Source: Brevibacillus borstelensis
Lineage (GTDB): Bacteria > Bacillota > Bacilli > Brevibacillales > Brevibacillaceae
Direction: 5' to 3'
Length of the DNA stretch: 64,000 nt
NCBI RefSeq assembly: GCF_003710865.1
Contig: NZ_RHHO01000017.1
Location: 292,295-356,294, forward strand
Made by a program: the position numbers and the translations under genes. The notes beneath the pieces are model-generated. The model did no database searches and was not told the DNA's origin. It was given only the letters and a program-made list of their open reading frames with translations. How positions within the stretch are numbered: the stretch's first letter is position 1; every line of letters begins with the position of its first letter. Shown piece after piece: positions 56,541 through 64,000 of the stretch.

Positions 56541-57398
56541 ATGGACACTGTAAACGAACAGATCCGCAAGCACTACCACACTTTGACCAACCAGCAAAAA
56601 TTGGTTGCCAAGCTTATCCTGGACGAGCCAAAGCAAGTCGCGCTCCATCCGGCAAGGGTAATCGGCTCGCTTACGGGAACGAGCGAAACCACTGTCATCC
56701 GCCTTTGTTATACATTAGGCTACTCCGGATATACCGCTTTGCAAAATGAGATTCGCGAGTTGATGCTGCTTTCGGGCAAACAAGACAAGCTGTTGGAGCA
56801 GTACTCAACAGACGTGGCAGGAGAGACTGATCTGGTCGCCTACCATATGGAGCAGGACATCGCCTATATTCGAAAGACTATGAACGCCTTGGATCCGGGG
56901 CAGTTTCAGCGAGCGGTGGAGCTGATTGTGAAAGCGAAAAAGCTGATTGTCGTCGGGTTCCGCAGCTCACACGGACCCGCTACCTGGCTTGCTTCCACGC
57001 TAAACGTGGTAAAGGGAAACACATACCTGTATCGAGGGCAGATTGATGATGCCAATTACTTGATCACGGAAGTGGATGCCAAAAGTCTGGTGATTGCTTT
57101 TTCATTCCCCCGCTATACGTCAGAGACGATCATTTTTTCCACGGCAGCCAAGGACAAGGGAGCAAAAATACTGGCGATTACCGACGATGAGCTGTCTCCG
57201 ATCGGACCGATTGCTGATGTGCTGATCAAAGCAAGCACTCCTTCGCCTACAGCGTTAAAAGGAATGGCTACGATTTTTTCTTTGTTGAACGTATTGGTCA
57301 GCGGCGTTGTCCAGGCAGACCGGAACAACGTACAGCGGCGAATCAAGCAGTACGACGAGAGCATCCAGCAGTTTTATCCGTTTTTTGAGACTTCATAG
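56541..57398 (+). CDS. MurR/RpiR-family transcriptional regulator
   Basis: 285 residues. N-terminal HTH_6 domain (QQKLVAKLILDEPKQVALHP, TGTSETTVIRLCYTLGYSGYTALQNEI) and C-terminal SIS sugar-phosphate isomerase-like domain (about 130-270; IVVGFRSSHGPATWLAST, AFSFPRYTSETI). Such proteins sense sugar phosphates or amino-sugar metabolites. No sugar operon is adjacent, so the target is unclear. ATG at 56541 with GAGGAGG; the frame is open 42 codons further up, but that start lacks a binding site. Confidence 0.92.
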   Translation: MDTVNEQIRKHYHTLTNQQKLVAKLILDEPKQVALHPARVIGSLTGTSETTVIRLCYTLGYSGYTALQNEIRELMLLSGKQDKLLEQYSTDVAGETDLVAYHMEQDIAYIRKTMNALDPGQFQRAVELIVKAKKLIVVGFRSSHGPATWLASTLNVVKGNTYLYRGQIDDANYLITEVDAKSLVIAFSFPRYTSETIIFSTAAKDKGAKILAITDDELSPIGPIADVLIKASTPSPTALKGMATIFSLLNVLVSGVVQADRNNVQRRIKQYDESIQQFYPFFETS

Positions 57399-57443
57399 AT
57401 GATGAAAATGAAGACTGAGGGCAAGTAAACGACGGGATATGAC

Positions 57444-57482
57444 CAAACAAAGAAGGCTTCGCCAACTGGCGAAGCCTGTTTC
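57444..57482. terminator. Bidirectional terminator
   Basis: AGGCTTCGCC / GGCGAAGCCT between convergent genes, with TGTTTCTTG on the plus side and an A-rich run (CTTTGTTTG on the minus strand) on the other. Confidence 0.8.
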
Positions 57483-57486
57483 TTGT

Positions 57487-58173
57487 TTACGATTGTTCGG
57501 CCATCCGTTTTTGCGCCTGATTTTTCATCCGGCCAATCAGCAGGACGCCAACAACGATTACGGCAATCAATGCCCATTTCAGGATCGGGTATTCGACAAA
57601 GAAGCCCTTCAGGAATGGCTCGCCTGTAATCATGCTTCCCGCAGTGTAGGCAAGTACGGCTGATCCGATGTAAATCACGGCAGGGTAGCGGTCCATGACC
57701 TTCAGCACGAGTGTGCTGCCCCAGACCATGACGGGAACACTGATGATCAAGCCCAGTACCACCAACAGAAAGCTTCCGTGTGCTGCCCCGGCAACTGCAA
57801 TCACATTGTCCAGTCCCATGACAGCGTCAGCGACGACAATCGTCCAAATGGCCGCACCCAGGCTGGAGCCTGCTTTGACTGTTTCATGTCCTCCGTCTTG
57901 TACAAGCAGCTTCATGGCGATCCAGATCAGCATCAAACCGCCGACGAGCAAAAGACCCGGAATTTGTAACAGCCAGACCACAGCCAGAGTCGCCGCTGCC
58001 CGAATGACAACCGCCCCGACGGTTCCCCAGATGATCGCTTTCTTTTGCTGATGGGCAGGCAAATTGCGAGCAGCCATCCCGATAACGATAGCGTTATCTC
58101 CCGCCAGCACAAGATCGATGACAATGATGGCAAGCAGCGCAGACCAGAATGCAGGTGTAAACAACATCTCCAT
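57487..58173 (-). CDS. TerC-family membrane protein, Mn-riboswitch-controlled
   Basis: 228 residues with about seven membrane helices. It starts MEMLFTPAFWSALLAIIVIDLVLAGDNAIVIGMAARNLP, with the acidic membrane motif LAGDNA, and has VVADAVMGLDNVIAVAGAA later, as in YjbE/YkoY/MeeF. Recent work on relatives links them to manganese efflux or metalation of exported proteins. The ATG at 58173 has AAGGAGG upstream; a longer frame to 58236 is rejected. A yybP-ykoY riboswitch precedes it. Confidence 0.94.
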   Translation of the reverse strand: MEMLFTPAFWSALLAIIVIDLVLAGDNAIVIGMAARNLPAHQQKKAIIWGTVGAVVIRAAATLAVVWLLQIPGLLLVGGLMLIWIAMKLLVQDGGHETVKAGSSLGAAIWTIVVADAVMGLDNVIAVAGAAHGSFLLVVLGLIISVPVMVWGSTLVLKVMDRYPAVIYIGSAVLAYTAGSMITGEPFLKGFFVEYPILKWALIAVIVVGVLLIGRMKNQAQKRMAEQS

Positions 58174-58274
58174 GTTTCTCCAACCTCCTTTTTTGTGGAT
58201 GTCTCTAAAGGCCGCTGCTCCAAATCTGCTTGACACTTTTTATGTAGTCTGTGTCACGATGAGGAAAACAAAAC

Positions 58275-58300
58275 GACCTTTACCCTAACAGGCAAAGGTC
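58275..58300 (-). terminator. Second (gene-proximal) riboswitch terminator
   Basis: GACCTTT / AAAGGTC hairpin followed on the minus strand by GTTTTGTTTT. It is 22 of 26 identical to the first terminator, 41 bases away. Confidence 0.8.
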
Positions 58301-58315
58301 GAAAAAAACAGAAAA

Positions 58316-58341
58316 GACCCTTACCTAATCAGGCAAAGGTC
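58316..58341 (-). terminator. First riboswitch expression-platform terminator
   Basis: GACCTTTGCC / GGTAAGGGTC hairpin followed on the minus strand by TTTTCTGTTTTTTT. Its 5' arm contains the 3' end of the aptamer. Confidence 0.82.
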
Positions 58342-58452
58342 TTGCTTACAACGAACGTGACGTTGCCAACAAAGCCGGGGAAAAAATTCCCGTAATGACG
58401 ACTTTGCTGCGAAAAAGCTACTCCCCTTTGGAGAATATCCATTTGTGTTTAT

Positions 58453-58482
58453 ATCGTACACCTGCTACTCAAGATGTGTCAA
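58453..58482 (-). promoter_or_regulatory. Promoter of the riboswitch-TerC transcript
   Basis: On the minus strand TTGACA (58482-58477), 18-base spacer, TACGAT (58458-58453). Confidence 0.7.
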
Positions 58483-58566
58483 TAAGCAACTGTCACCCAT
58501 GTACATGTTTTTTTCAAATTGACACATGCTAATCCATACGAAATTTGCGTAGAGGAGGTCACAGCC

Positions 58567-59631
58567 GTGGAAGGACTTCGCAACAGCCGCCTGTTTGCCG
58601 CTGCGATTTGGCTGATCGTACTGCTGATCATCGGCAACTTGCTCTGGCTGCTGCGCCCTGTGATTAGCGCCTGGTACCATCTGCTGACAGAAATTCTCCT
58701 GCCTTTTATCGTAGGGCTGTTGATCGCTTATTTGCTGCATCCTATCGTCCAGTTGCTGGAGAGGCGCAGGGTACCGAGGCTGATGGCAGTGCTGTTGATC
58801 TATGCTTCGTTCGTACTGATCATCGCTATCGCAGTCGTCAACGCCATCCCCATTTTTACGACGCAGTTGATCGAGCTCTCCGACGATATTCCCAGACTGA
58901 CCGAATGGTATCACAAATGGATGAGTGAATGGGAGTCGCACAAATACTTTTTGCCGGACAGCATTTCACATGGCGTGGACCGGGTCATCATCCAGTCACA
59001 GGAGAAAATGTCCCACTCGATTACGCAGTTTGTGAACAACGCCCGCAATACGCTCGGAAAGCTGCTTGCCTATGCGGTCGTGCCGTTTATCGCTTTTTAT
59101 TTGTTGAAGGACATGAAAGATCTTCACCGGACGGGAATCGCGATCATACCGGCCCGCTACCGCAAACAGGTGCTTGCCGTATTGCGAGATGTCAACGAGT
59201 CATTGGGGAATTACATACACGGTCAGATGATCGTCGCGCTCATCGTGGGACTGTGCGCGTATATCGGGTACTGGATTATCGGAATGCCGTATCCGTTCGT
59301 GCTGGCCTCTTTCGTCTGCCTGACCAACGTCATTCCCTATATCGGCCCGATCATCGGCGCAGCCCCTGCCGTCGTCGTTTCGCTGACCATATCGTTCAAG
59401 ATGACCTTGCTGGTCTTGGCCGTAAATGGGGTCATCCAGATTCTGGAGGGAAATATTCTTTCGCCCAATGTCGTCGGCCGCTCCCTGCAATTGCATCCGC
59501 TGCTTATCATCCTCGCACTACTAACCGGGGAGGCAATCGGCGGGATTATCGGCTTGATCGTGGCTGTCCCGGTCTTGGCAGTCTGCAAGGTGGTCATAAG
59601 CCGGATCGCTCTGATCATGCATGAAAGTTGA
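58567..59631 (+). CDS. AI-2E family transporter (YrrI-like)
   Basis: 354 residues with about eight membrane helices (IWLIVLLIIGNLLWLLRP, LLPFIVGLLIAYLLHP, LLAYAVVPFIAFYLL, LIVGLCAYIGYWIIGMPYP, CLTNVIPYIGPIIGAAPAVVV). Members export or exchange small solutes, including Na+/H+ antiporters; the AI-2 name is not proof of substrate. GTG at 58567 is chosen because GGAGGTC lies 7 bases upstream; the longer frame from 58519 lacks a site. It precedes the alaS leader, as yrrI does in B. subtilis. Confidence 0.9.
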   Translation: MEGLRNSRLFAAAIWLIVLLIIGNLLWLLRPVISAWYHLLTEILLPFIVGLLIAYLLHPIVQLLERRRVPRLMAVLLIYASFVLIIAIAVVNAIPIFTTQLIELSDDIPRLTEWYHKWMSEWESHKYFLPDSISHGVDRVIIQSQEKMSHSITQFVNNARNTLGKLLAYAVVPFIAFYLLKDMKDLHRTGIAIIPARYRKQVLAVLRDVNESLGNYIHGQMIVALIVGLCAYIGYWIIGMPYPFVLASFVCLTNVIPYIGPIIGAAPAVVVSLTISFKMTLLVLAVNGVIQILEGNILSPNVVGRSLQLHPLLIILALLTGEAIGGIIGLIVAVPVLAVCKVVISRIALIMHES

Positions 59632-59657
59632 CAGCAATCGGTAAAAAAATTTATAAT
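59628..59657 (+). promoter_or_regulatory. Promoter for alaS
   Basis: Consensus TTGACA (59628-59633), overlapping the previous stop codon, 18-base spacer, TATAAT (59652-59657). Confidence 0.88.
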
Positions 59658-59664
59658 ACGGACA

Positions 59665-59930
59665 ATGAAGAGTAACGGGGATAACCCCGCAGATCGATGA
59701 AGGAACGAGTACGTTGCAGCCCTTCTACAGAGAGGACACTCCGCAGGTTGAGAGAGTGGCCAGAAGAAGAGCGACGGAAGGCTACTCCCAAGACCGGGAA
59801 AAAACCGGCGGCCAGGCACCGTTACGGCCTTAATCGAGCGACAGGCATGGATGCGCAGAATCACGATGCCTGTAAGCAGGGTGGTACCGCGAGACAAGTT
59901 CTCGTCCCTGAGGGGATGGGGACTTTTTTA
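59665..59930 (+). ncRNA. T-box leader of alaS
   Basis: Core AGGGTGGTACCGCG at 59878-59891. Specifier GCT (Ala) at 59781-59783, in the usual purine-flanked context (GGAAGGCTACTCC). Terminator AGTTCTCGTCCC / GGGATGGGGACT with T6 (59897-59929). Uncharged tRNA-Ala should promote readthrough into alaS. Confidence 0.93.
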
Positions 59931-59965
59931 TTTTCATACTTCATCATAATAGGAGGGCAGTTTTT

Positions 59966-62614
59966 ATGAAGAAGCTGACAGGTAATCAAATTCGCAAAAT
60001 GTTTCTTGATTTTTTCGTGCAAAAGGGCCATCGCATCGAACCGAGTGCGCCCCTGGTGCCGGTGGACGATCCATCCCTGCTTTGGATCAACAGCGGCGTA
60101 GCCACACTCAAAAAATATTTTGACGGCCGCATCATTCCTGAGAATCCACGCATCACCAACGCGCAAAAATCGATTCGCACCAACGACATCGAAAACGTAG
60201 GACGCACTGCGCGCCACCATACCTTCTTTGAAATGATGGGGAACTTCTCCATCGGCGATTACTTCAAGGAAGAATCGATTCACTGGGCATGGGAGTTCCT
60301 CACAAGCAAGGAATGGATCGGCTTTGATCCGGAGAAGCTCTCCGTCACCATTCACCCGGAGGACGAGGAAGCGTACGAAATCTGGCACAAGCAGATCGGC
60401 ATTCCTGCAGAGCGGATTATCCGGCTGGAAGGAAACTTCTGGGATATCGGGGAAGGCCCGAGTGGTCCCAACACAGAGATTTTCTACGATCGGGGCGAGC
60501 GCTTCGGCAATGACCCGAATGATCCGGAGCTGTACCCGGGCGGCGAAAACGAGCGCTACCTGGAGGTGTGGAACCTCGTATTCTCCCAGTTCAACCACAA
60601 TCCGGACGGCACCTACACGCCACTGCCGAAGAAAAACATCGATACCGGCATGGGCCTGGAGCGGATGGCTTCGATCATTCAGGAAGTGGACAACAACTAC
60701 GAGACAGACCTGCTGTTCCCGCTGATTGAAGCAGCCAGCCGCATTTCCGGCGTAGCCTATAAACAAGACCCTGAACTGGATGTGGCCCTGAAAGTTATCG
60801 CCGACCATTCGCGTACGGTCACATTCGCTATCGGCGACGGAGCCCTGCCGTCCAACGAGGGCCGCGGCTATGTCATCCGCCGCTTGCTTCGCCGTGCAGT
60901 ACGGATGGGCAAAAAGCTGGGCATCGAGCAGCCGTTCCTGTACCGCCTGACGGAAACAGTCGGCAGCATGATGGGCGAGTTTTATCCGGAAGTGGTGGAG
61001 AAGCGCGCTTTCATCGAAAAAGTTATTCGCGCCGAGGAAGAGCGTTTCCACGAAACCTTGAACGATGGACTTGCTATCTTGTCCGAGATGGTAAAAGCCG
61101 CGAAAGCAGAAGGCAAAAGCCAGCTTTCCGGGCCTGAAGTGTTCAAGATGTACGATACGTATGGCTTCCCGGTCGACCTCACCGAAGATTTCGCGGGTGA
61201 GCAAGGTCTGTCCGTGGACCGCGACGGCTTTGAACAAGCGATGGAGGAACAGCGCCAGCGCGCCCGCGATGCCCGTCAGGACGTGGACAGCATGCAGATC
61301 CAGGGAGGTCCGCTTTCCGATTTGACGGTTACGAGCGAATTTGTTGGGTATACTGAATTGGTAGCGACTGGTAAAGTCGAAGCGATTGTGTCAGCAAATC
61401 AATTGGTTGATCAAGCGGAGGAAGGACAAACAGTTCAGGTCATCCTGAGTCGCACTCCTTTCTATGCGGAAAGCGGCGGTCAGGTCAACGATGAAGGCGA
61501 ACTCATCTCCGACAGCGTCAAAGCACGAGTCAGCGACGTGCAAAAAGGGCCGATGGGTCAAAACATCCATACGGTGACGGTGGAAGCGGGCACACTTCGC
61601 GTTGGTGACGAGGTCCGGGCCGAGGTAAACCGTGAAGCCCGTCTCGACATCACGAAGAACCATACTGCTACTCACCTGCTCCATCAGGCGCTGAAAGACG
61701 TATTGGGAACGCATGTCAATCAGGCAGGCTCGCTGGTGGCTCCGGAACGGCTTCGTTTCGACTTTACACACATCAGCGCGATCACCCCTGAGGAGCTCGA
61801 GCAGATCGAAAAGATCGTCAACGAAAAAGTTTGGGCCAATCTGGCTGTCGAGATTTCGAATCGCTCGTTGACCGAAGCGAAGGCAATGGGTGCAATGGCC
61901 TTGTTCGGCGAAAAATACGGCGATATCGTTCGTGTCGTCAAAGTGGGCGAGTACAGCCTTGAGCTGTGCGGCGGATGCCATGTTGCCAACACGGCAGAGA
62001 TCGGTCTGTTCAAGATTTTGAGCGAAAGCGGCATCGGAGCGGGTACGCGCCGGATCGAAGCGGTGACCGGACGCGGCGCTTACCAATTCCTGAACGAACA
62101 GCTCGGCATTTTGAAGGAAGTGGCGCAAACACTGAAGGCCCCGCTGCTGGCAGAAGCACCTGCCCGTGTAGAGAGTCTCCAGCAGCAACTCAAGGACGTA
62201 CAACGCGAAAATGAATCCCTCCGCGCCAAGCTTGGAAACATCGAAGCGGCTTCCTTGACCGACAAGCTCCAGCAGGTAAACGGCGTGCAGGTGCTGGCGG
62301 CACGTGTATCTGCATCCGATATGGATAACCTGCGCGGTATGGTCGATGAGCTGAAAAACAAGCTCGGGTCAGCCGTAATCGTGCTCGGTTCCGTCGATGG
62401 AGAAAAGGTCAACCTCGTTACAGGGGTGACCAAGGACCTGATGGATCAAGGCTTGCATGCCGGCAAAATTATTAAAGAAGTAGCGACTCGTTGCGGTGGC
62501 GGCGGCGGCGGACGTCCAGATATGGCCCAGGCTGGCGGCAAAGACCCGTCCAAGCTGCAGGAAGCGCTTGAGTTGGTATATGAGCTGGTAAAAGGACAGT
62601 TGGCGGCGAAGTAA
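59966..62614 (+). CDS. alaS: Alanyl-tRNA synthetase
   Basis: 882 residues, full length. Class II catalytic core (1-about 240; [41 protein letters not shown]), tRNA-recognition domain, editing domain with the zinc site [11 protein letters not shown] and CGGCHV (HxxxH ... CxxxH), and C-terminal DHHA1/oligomerisation region ending [19 protein letters not shown] at 59966 after GGAGGGC. Confidence 0.99.
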   Translation: MKKLTGNQIRKMFLDFFVQKGHRIEPSAPLVPVDDPSLLWINSGVATLKKYFDGRIIPENPRITNAQKSIRTNDIENVGRTARHHTFFEMMGNFSIGDYFKEESIHWAWEFLTSKEWIGFDPEKLSVTIHPEDEEAYEIWHKQIGIPAERIIRLEGNFWDIGEGPSGPNTEIFYDRGERFGNDPNDPELYPGGENERYLEVWNLVFSQFNHNPDGTYTPLPKKNIDTGMGLERMASIIQEVDNNYETDLLFPLIEAASRISGVAYKQDPELDVALKVIADHSRTVTFAIGDGALPSNEGRGYVIRRLLRRAVRMGKKLGIEQPFLYRLTETVGSMMGEFYPEVVEKRAFIEKVIRAEEERFHETLNDGLAILSEMVKAAKAEGKSQLSGPEVFKMYDTYGFPVDLTEDFAGEQGLSVDRDGFEQAMEEQRQRARDARQDVDSMQIQGGPLSDLTVTSEFVGYTELVATGKVEAIVSANQLVDQAEEGQTVQVILSRTPFYAESGGQVNDEGELISDSVKARVSDVQKGPMGQNIHTVTVEAGTLRVGDEVRAEVNREARLDITKNHTATHLLHQALKDVLGTHVNQAGSLVAPERLRFDFTHISAITPEELEQIEKIVNEKVWANLAVEISNRSLTEAKAMGAMALFGEKYGDIVRVVKVGEYSLELCGGCHVANTAEIGLFKILSESGIGAGTRRIEAVTGRGAYQFLNEQLGILKEVAQTLKAPLLAEAPARVESLQQQLKDVQRENESLRAKLGNIEAASLTDKLQQVNGVQVLAARVSASDMDNLRGMVDELKNKLGSAVIVLGSVDGEKVNLVTGVTKDLMDQGLHAGKIIKEVATRCGGGGGGRPDMAQAGGKDPSKLQEALELVYELVKGQLAAK

Positions 62615-62754
62615 TACCGCCTCTGTCCGTCAACTTTCGCCAACTTTTGTGGAAAAGTGCAGAAACAACAAGGAAATGAGTGTGTTCGAAGCGAAGTACA
62701 CAAGGAATGGCAAAGCAACCAGCGGAAGAGTCTCAATGAATCGAGGTGTTGATC

Positions 62755-63018
62755 GTGAGTTCGATGGATAAAACCATGAAGTTCACGGTGCCCAAAGAGA
62801 ATAAGTCAGAGGAAGTGCGGGAAACCTTGACGGAGGTGTATCAGGCCCTGCAGGAAAAGGGGTACAACCCGATTACACAGATTGTCGGCTACCTGCTGTC
62901 CGGAGACCCGGCTTTCATCCCCCGCCACAACAATGCTAGAAGTTTGATCGGAAAAATTGAGCGTGACCGGATTATCGAAGAGCTGGTAACCGTTTATTTG
63001 GTCGATCGGGATAAGTAA
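62755..63018 (+). CDS. ireB: IreB regulatory phosphoprotein (UPF0297, YrzL-like)
   Basis: 87 residues: [54 protein letters not shown]. In Enterococcus IreB is a substrate of the IreK Ser/Thr kinase and modulates cephalosporin resistance; the N-terminal threonines match that use. The GTG at 62755 lies six bases after GAGGTG. The order alaS-ireB-ruvX-DUF1292 is as in B. subtilis. Confidence 0.93.
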   Translation: MSSMDKTMKFTVPKENKSEEVRETLTEVYQALQEKGYNPITQIVGYLLSGDPAFIPRHNNARSLIGKIERDRIIEELVTVYLVDRDK

Positions 63019-63103
63019 TCATCCCTGTTGCCAAAAGGTGGTCGGCAAAAACGCAACACCCCGTTGTACCGCGGTATTCGCATATCCCGTGTGTCGTACA
63101 ATT

Positions 63104-63129
63104 GGCTTCGCCCACATGCGGGCGAAGCC
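63104..63129 (+). other. Strong hairpin without T-run between ireB and ruvX
   Basis: GGCTTCGCCC / GGGCGAAGCC with a short loop (ACATGC). GGAGTTATC follows, so it is not an intrinsic terminator; it could stabilise or process the mRNA. Confidence 0.5.
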
Positions 63130-63168
63130 GGAGTTATCTAATCAGAACAGCGTAAGTAGGCGAGTCGG

Positions 63169-63585
63169 ATGAAACGGATTATGGGTTTGGATGTCGGGGA
63201 CAAAACGATCGGGGTCGCCGTCAGTGATGAGCTGGGCTGGACGGCCCAAGGCGTGGAAACGATCAGACGGCAGTCAAGAGAGAAGGACTTTGCCCGCCTC
63301 GATGAGTGGATCGCCCAGTATGACGTGGGTGAAATCGTCGTAGGTTTGCCAAAGAACATGAATGGCACCATTGGCCCGCGAGGCGAGATTTGCCAAGCTT
63401 TTGCCAGCAAGCTCGAAGCACATACGTCTTTGCCCGTCCACCTGTGGGATGAGCGTCTGACGACCATGGCCGCTGAGCGCATGCTGATTTCCGCCGATGT
63501 CAGCCGGCAAAAAAGAAAAAAAGTAATCGACAAAATGGCGGCCGTATTAATCCTGCAGGGTTATTTGGACGCGAAATCGAGGTGA
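63169..63585 (+). CDS. ruvX: RuvX/YqgF-family putative pre-16S rRNA nuclease
   Basis: 138 residues with an RNase H-like fold: [22 protein letters not shown] (first catalytic Asp), [16 protein letters not shown], and [17 protein letters not shown]. It was proposed as a Holliday junction resolvase but is now mostly linked to 5' maturation of 16S rRNA. ATG at 63169. The stop is close to the DUF1292 gene. Confidence 0.95.
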   Translation: MKRIMGLDVGDKTIGVAVSDELGWTAQGVETIRRQSREKDFARLDEWIAQYDVGEIVVGLPKNMNGTIGPRGEICQAFASKLEAHTSLPVHLWDERLTTMAAERMLISADVSRQKRKKVIDKMAAVLILQGYLDAKSR

Positions 63586-63590
63586 CGAGC

Positions 63591-63881
63591 ATGAGTGAAG
63601 AGTTGTTTGAGGAGTTTGAAGTAGGCGATGTGATTGCGCTGACCGAGGAAGGAAGCGACGATCCTCGCGATTTCCGCATTATGTATATCTTTGACATCGA
63701 GGATCGTTCGTATCTGGTCCTGGTCCCTGTCGATCAAGAGGAAGAAGAAGAGTACGAGGTTCACTTCCTCCGCTACGAAGGCACGGATATGCTCCAGCCG
63801 ATCGAAGACGACGAAGAGTGGGAGCAGGTAGAAGCGACATTCGAGACCCTGATCACCGATCTGGAGAAGGAAGATCTGTAG
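63591..63881 (+). CDS. DUF1292 acidic protein (YrzB-like)
   Basis: 96 residues, very acidic (EEEEEYEVHFLRYEG, IEDDEEWEQVEATFETLI). Function unknown, widespread in Firmicutes after ruvX. The ATG at 63591 with AGGTGA is preferred to the GTG-type start at 63582. Confidence 0.93.
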   Translation: MSEELFEEFEVGDVIALTEEGSDDPRDFRIMYIFDIEDRSYLVLVPVDQEEEEEYEVHFLRYEGTDMLQPIEDDEEWEQVEATFETLITDLEKEDL

Positions 63882-63908
63882 GAAATCTGAAAAGCTCCAG
63901 GAGAGAAG

Positions 63909-63940
63909 ACGAGAGGGATAATTTCCCTCTCGTTTTTTTA
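63909..63940 (+). terminator. Terminator after ireB-ruvX-DUF1292
   Basis: ACGAGAGGG / CCCTCTCGT stem followed by T7. Confidence 0.93.
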
Positions 63941-63946
63941 TGAAGC

Positions 63947-64000
63947 GTGCCCAGCAAGCCGTTAATTGCTAGTTGGTGAAAGTCCAACCGAGGCAGGAGC
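63947..64000 (+). mobile_element. Probable 5' end of a group IIC intron, cut by the window edge
   Basis: The sequence begins GTGCCCAGCAAGCCG and contains TTGGTGAAAGTCCAACC, a stem-loop (TTGG / CCAA around TGAAAGT) of the kind found in domain I of bacterial group II introns. It starts seven bases after a terminator T-run; class C introns typically insert there. No reverse transcriptase is visible because the window ends. Confidence 0.6.

Larger units (their letters stand above)
58270..58440 (-). ncRNA. yybP-ykoY manganese riboswitch
   Basis: The minus-strand leader of the TerC gene has the signature AAAGGGGAGTAGC near 58419-58431, then GTCGTCATTACGGG, TTGTTGGCAACGTCACG and AAGACCTTTGCC, the family order. 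Two intrinsic terminators follow (58316-58341 and 58275-58300). Mn2+ binding is expected to favour antitermination and TerC expression. Confidence 0.92.

Noticed and set aside
59861..61237. A 458-codon minus-strand open frame over alaS
   Set aside because: Antisense to alaS and its T-box, with no motif support.

Overview
The window is a chromosomal segment of an endospore-forming, low-to-mid GC Gram-positive bacterium. Gene order follows the Bacillus subtilis rplU-to-yrzB block, and sporulation genes are scattered through it (spo0B, safA, bofC, spoVB, a SpoIID/LytB protein). Moderate GC, separate secD and secF, and a ruvC gene (absent from B. subtilis) point to Paenibacillaceae, most likely Brevibacillus. 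The genus is an inference from layout and protein character; no search was run. There is no prophage, CRISPR array, rRNA or tRNA gene, so most of the window is core genome.

Layout. 1-4.7 kb: the end of an RNase G gene, then L21 leader-rplU-prp-rpmA, spo0B, obg and a degenerate PilZ-like protein. 4.8-9.9 kb: a small minus-strand gene, then the threonine/phenylalanine cluster pheB-hom-thrC-thrB-pheA. 10-17 kb: a repeat-rich SafA-like LysM spore protein with a CotS-type kinase-fold partner, a secreted cyclic phosphodiesterase/3'-nucleotidase, bofC and a secreted protein of unknown function. 17-24.5 kb: ruvC-ruvA-ruvB, a DUF2905 protein, a SpoIID/LytB protein with an embedded SH3 domain, queA-tgt-yajC. 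24.5-35 kb: a TIGR04086 protein, corA, a DUF421 protein, spoVB, comN, secD-secF, a cation diffusion facilitator, recJ, apt. 35-44 kb: relA-dtd, a hydrolase/TetR pair, an SH3-amidase, a small HTH protein and hemZ. 44-52 kb: T-box-hisS-aspS, a probable 6S RNA, tcdA, rarA, a second small minus-strand gene, cymR-iscS. 52.3-53 kb: a scar of gene remnants. 53-64 kb: recD2 and small genes, an RpiR-type regulator, a manganese-riboswitch TerC gene, an AI-2E-family exporter, T-box-alaS, ireB-ruvX-DUF1292, and what looks like the 5' end of a group IIC intron just after the last terminator.

Cis-acting RNA control is dense: an L21 leader, two T-boxes, a yybP-ykoY riboswitch with two near-identical terminators, a structured relA leader with an internal terminator, and a 6S-like RNA. 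The least explained items are two small minus-strand proteins that share an N-terminal SER(R/G)xNHP-like motif, a TetR-family regulator with two tandem HTH domains plus matching 16-bp operators in front of itself and its neighbour hydrolase, the secreted HADVQPLT/GHFCIHF protein, and the remnant-filled scar where B. subtilis carries trmU.
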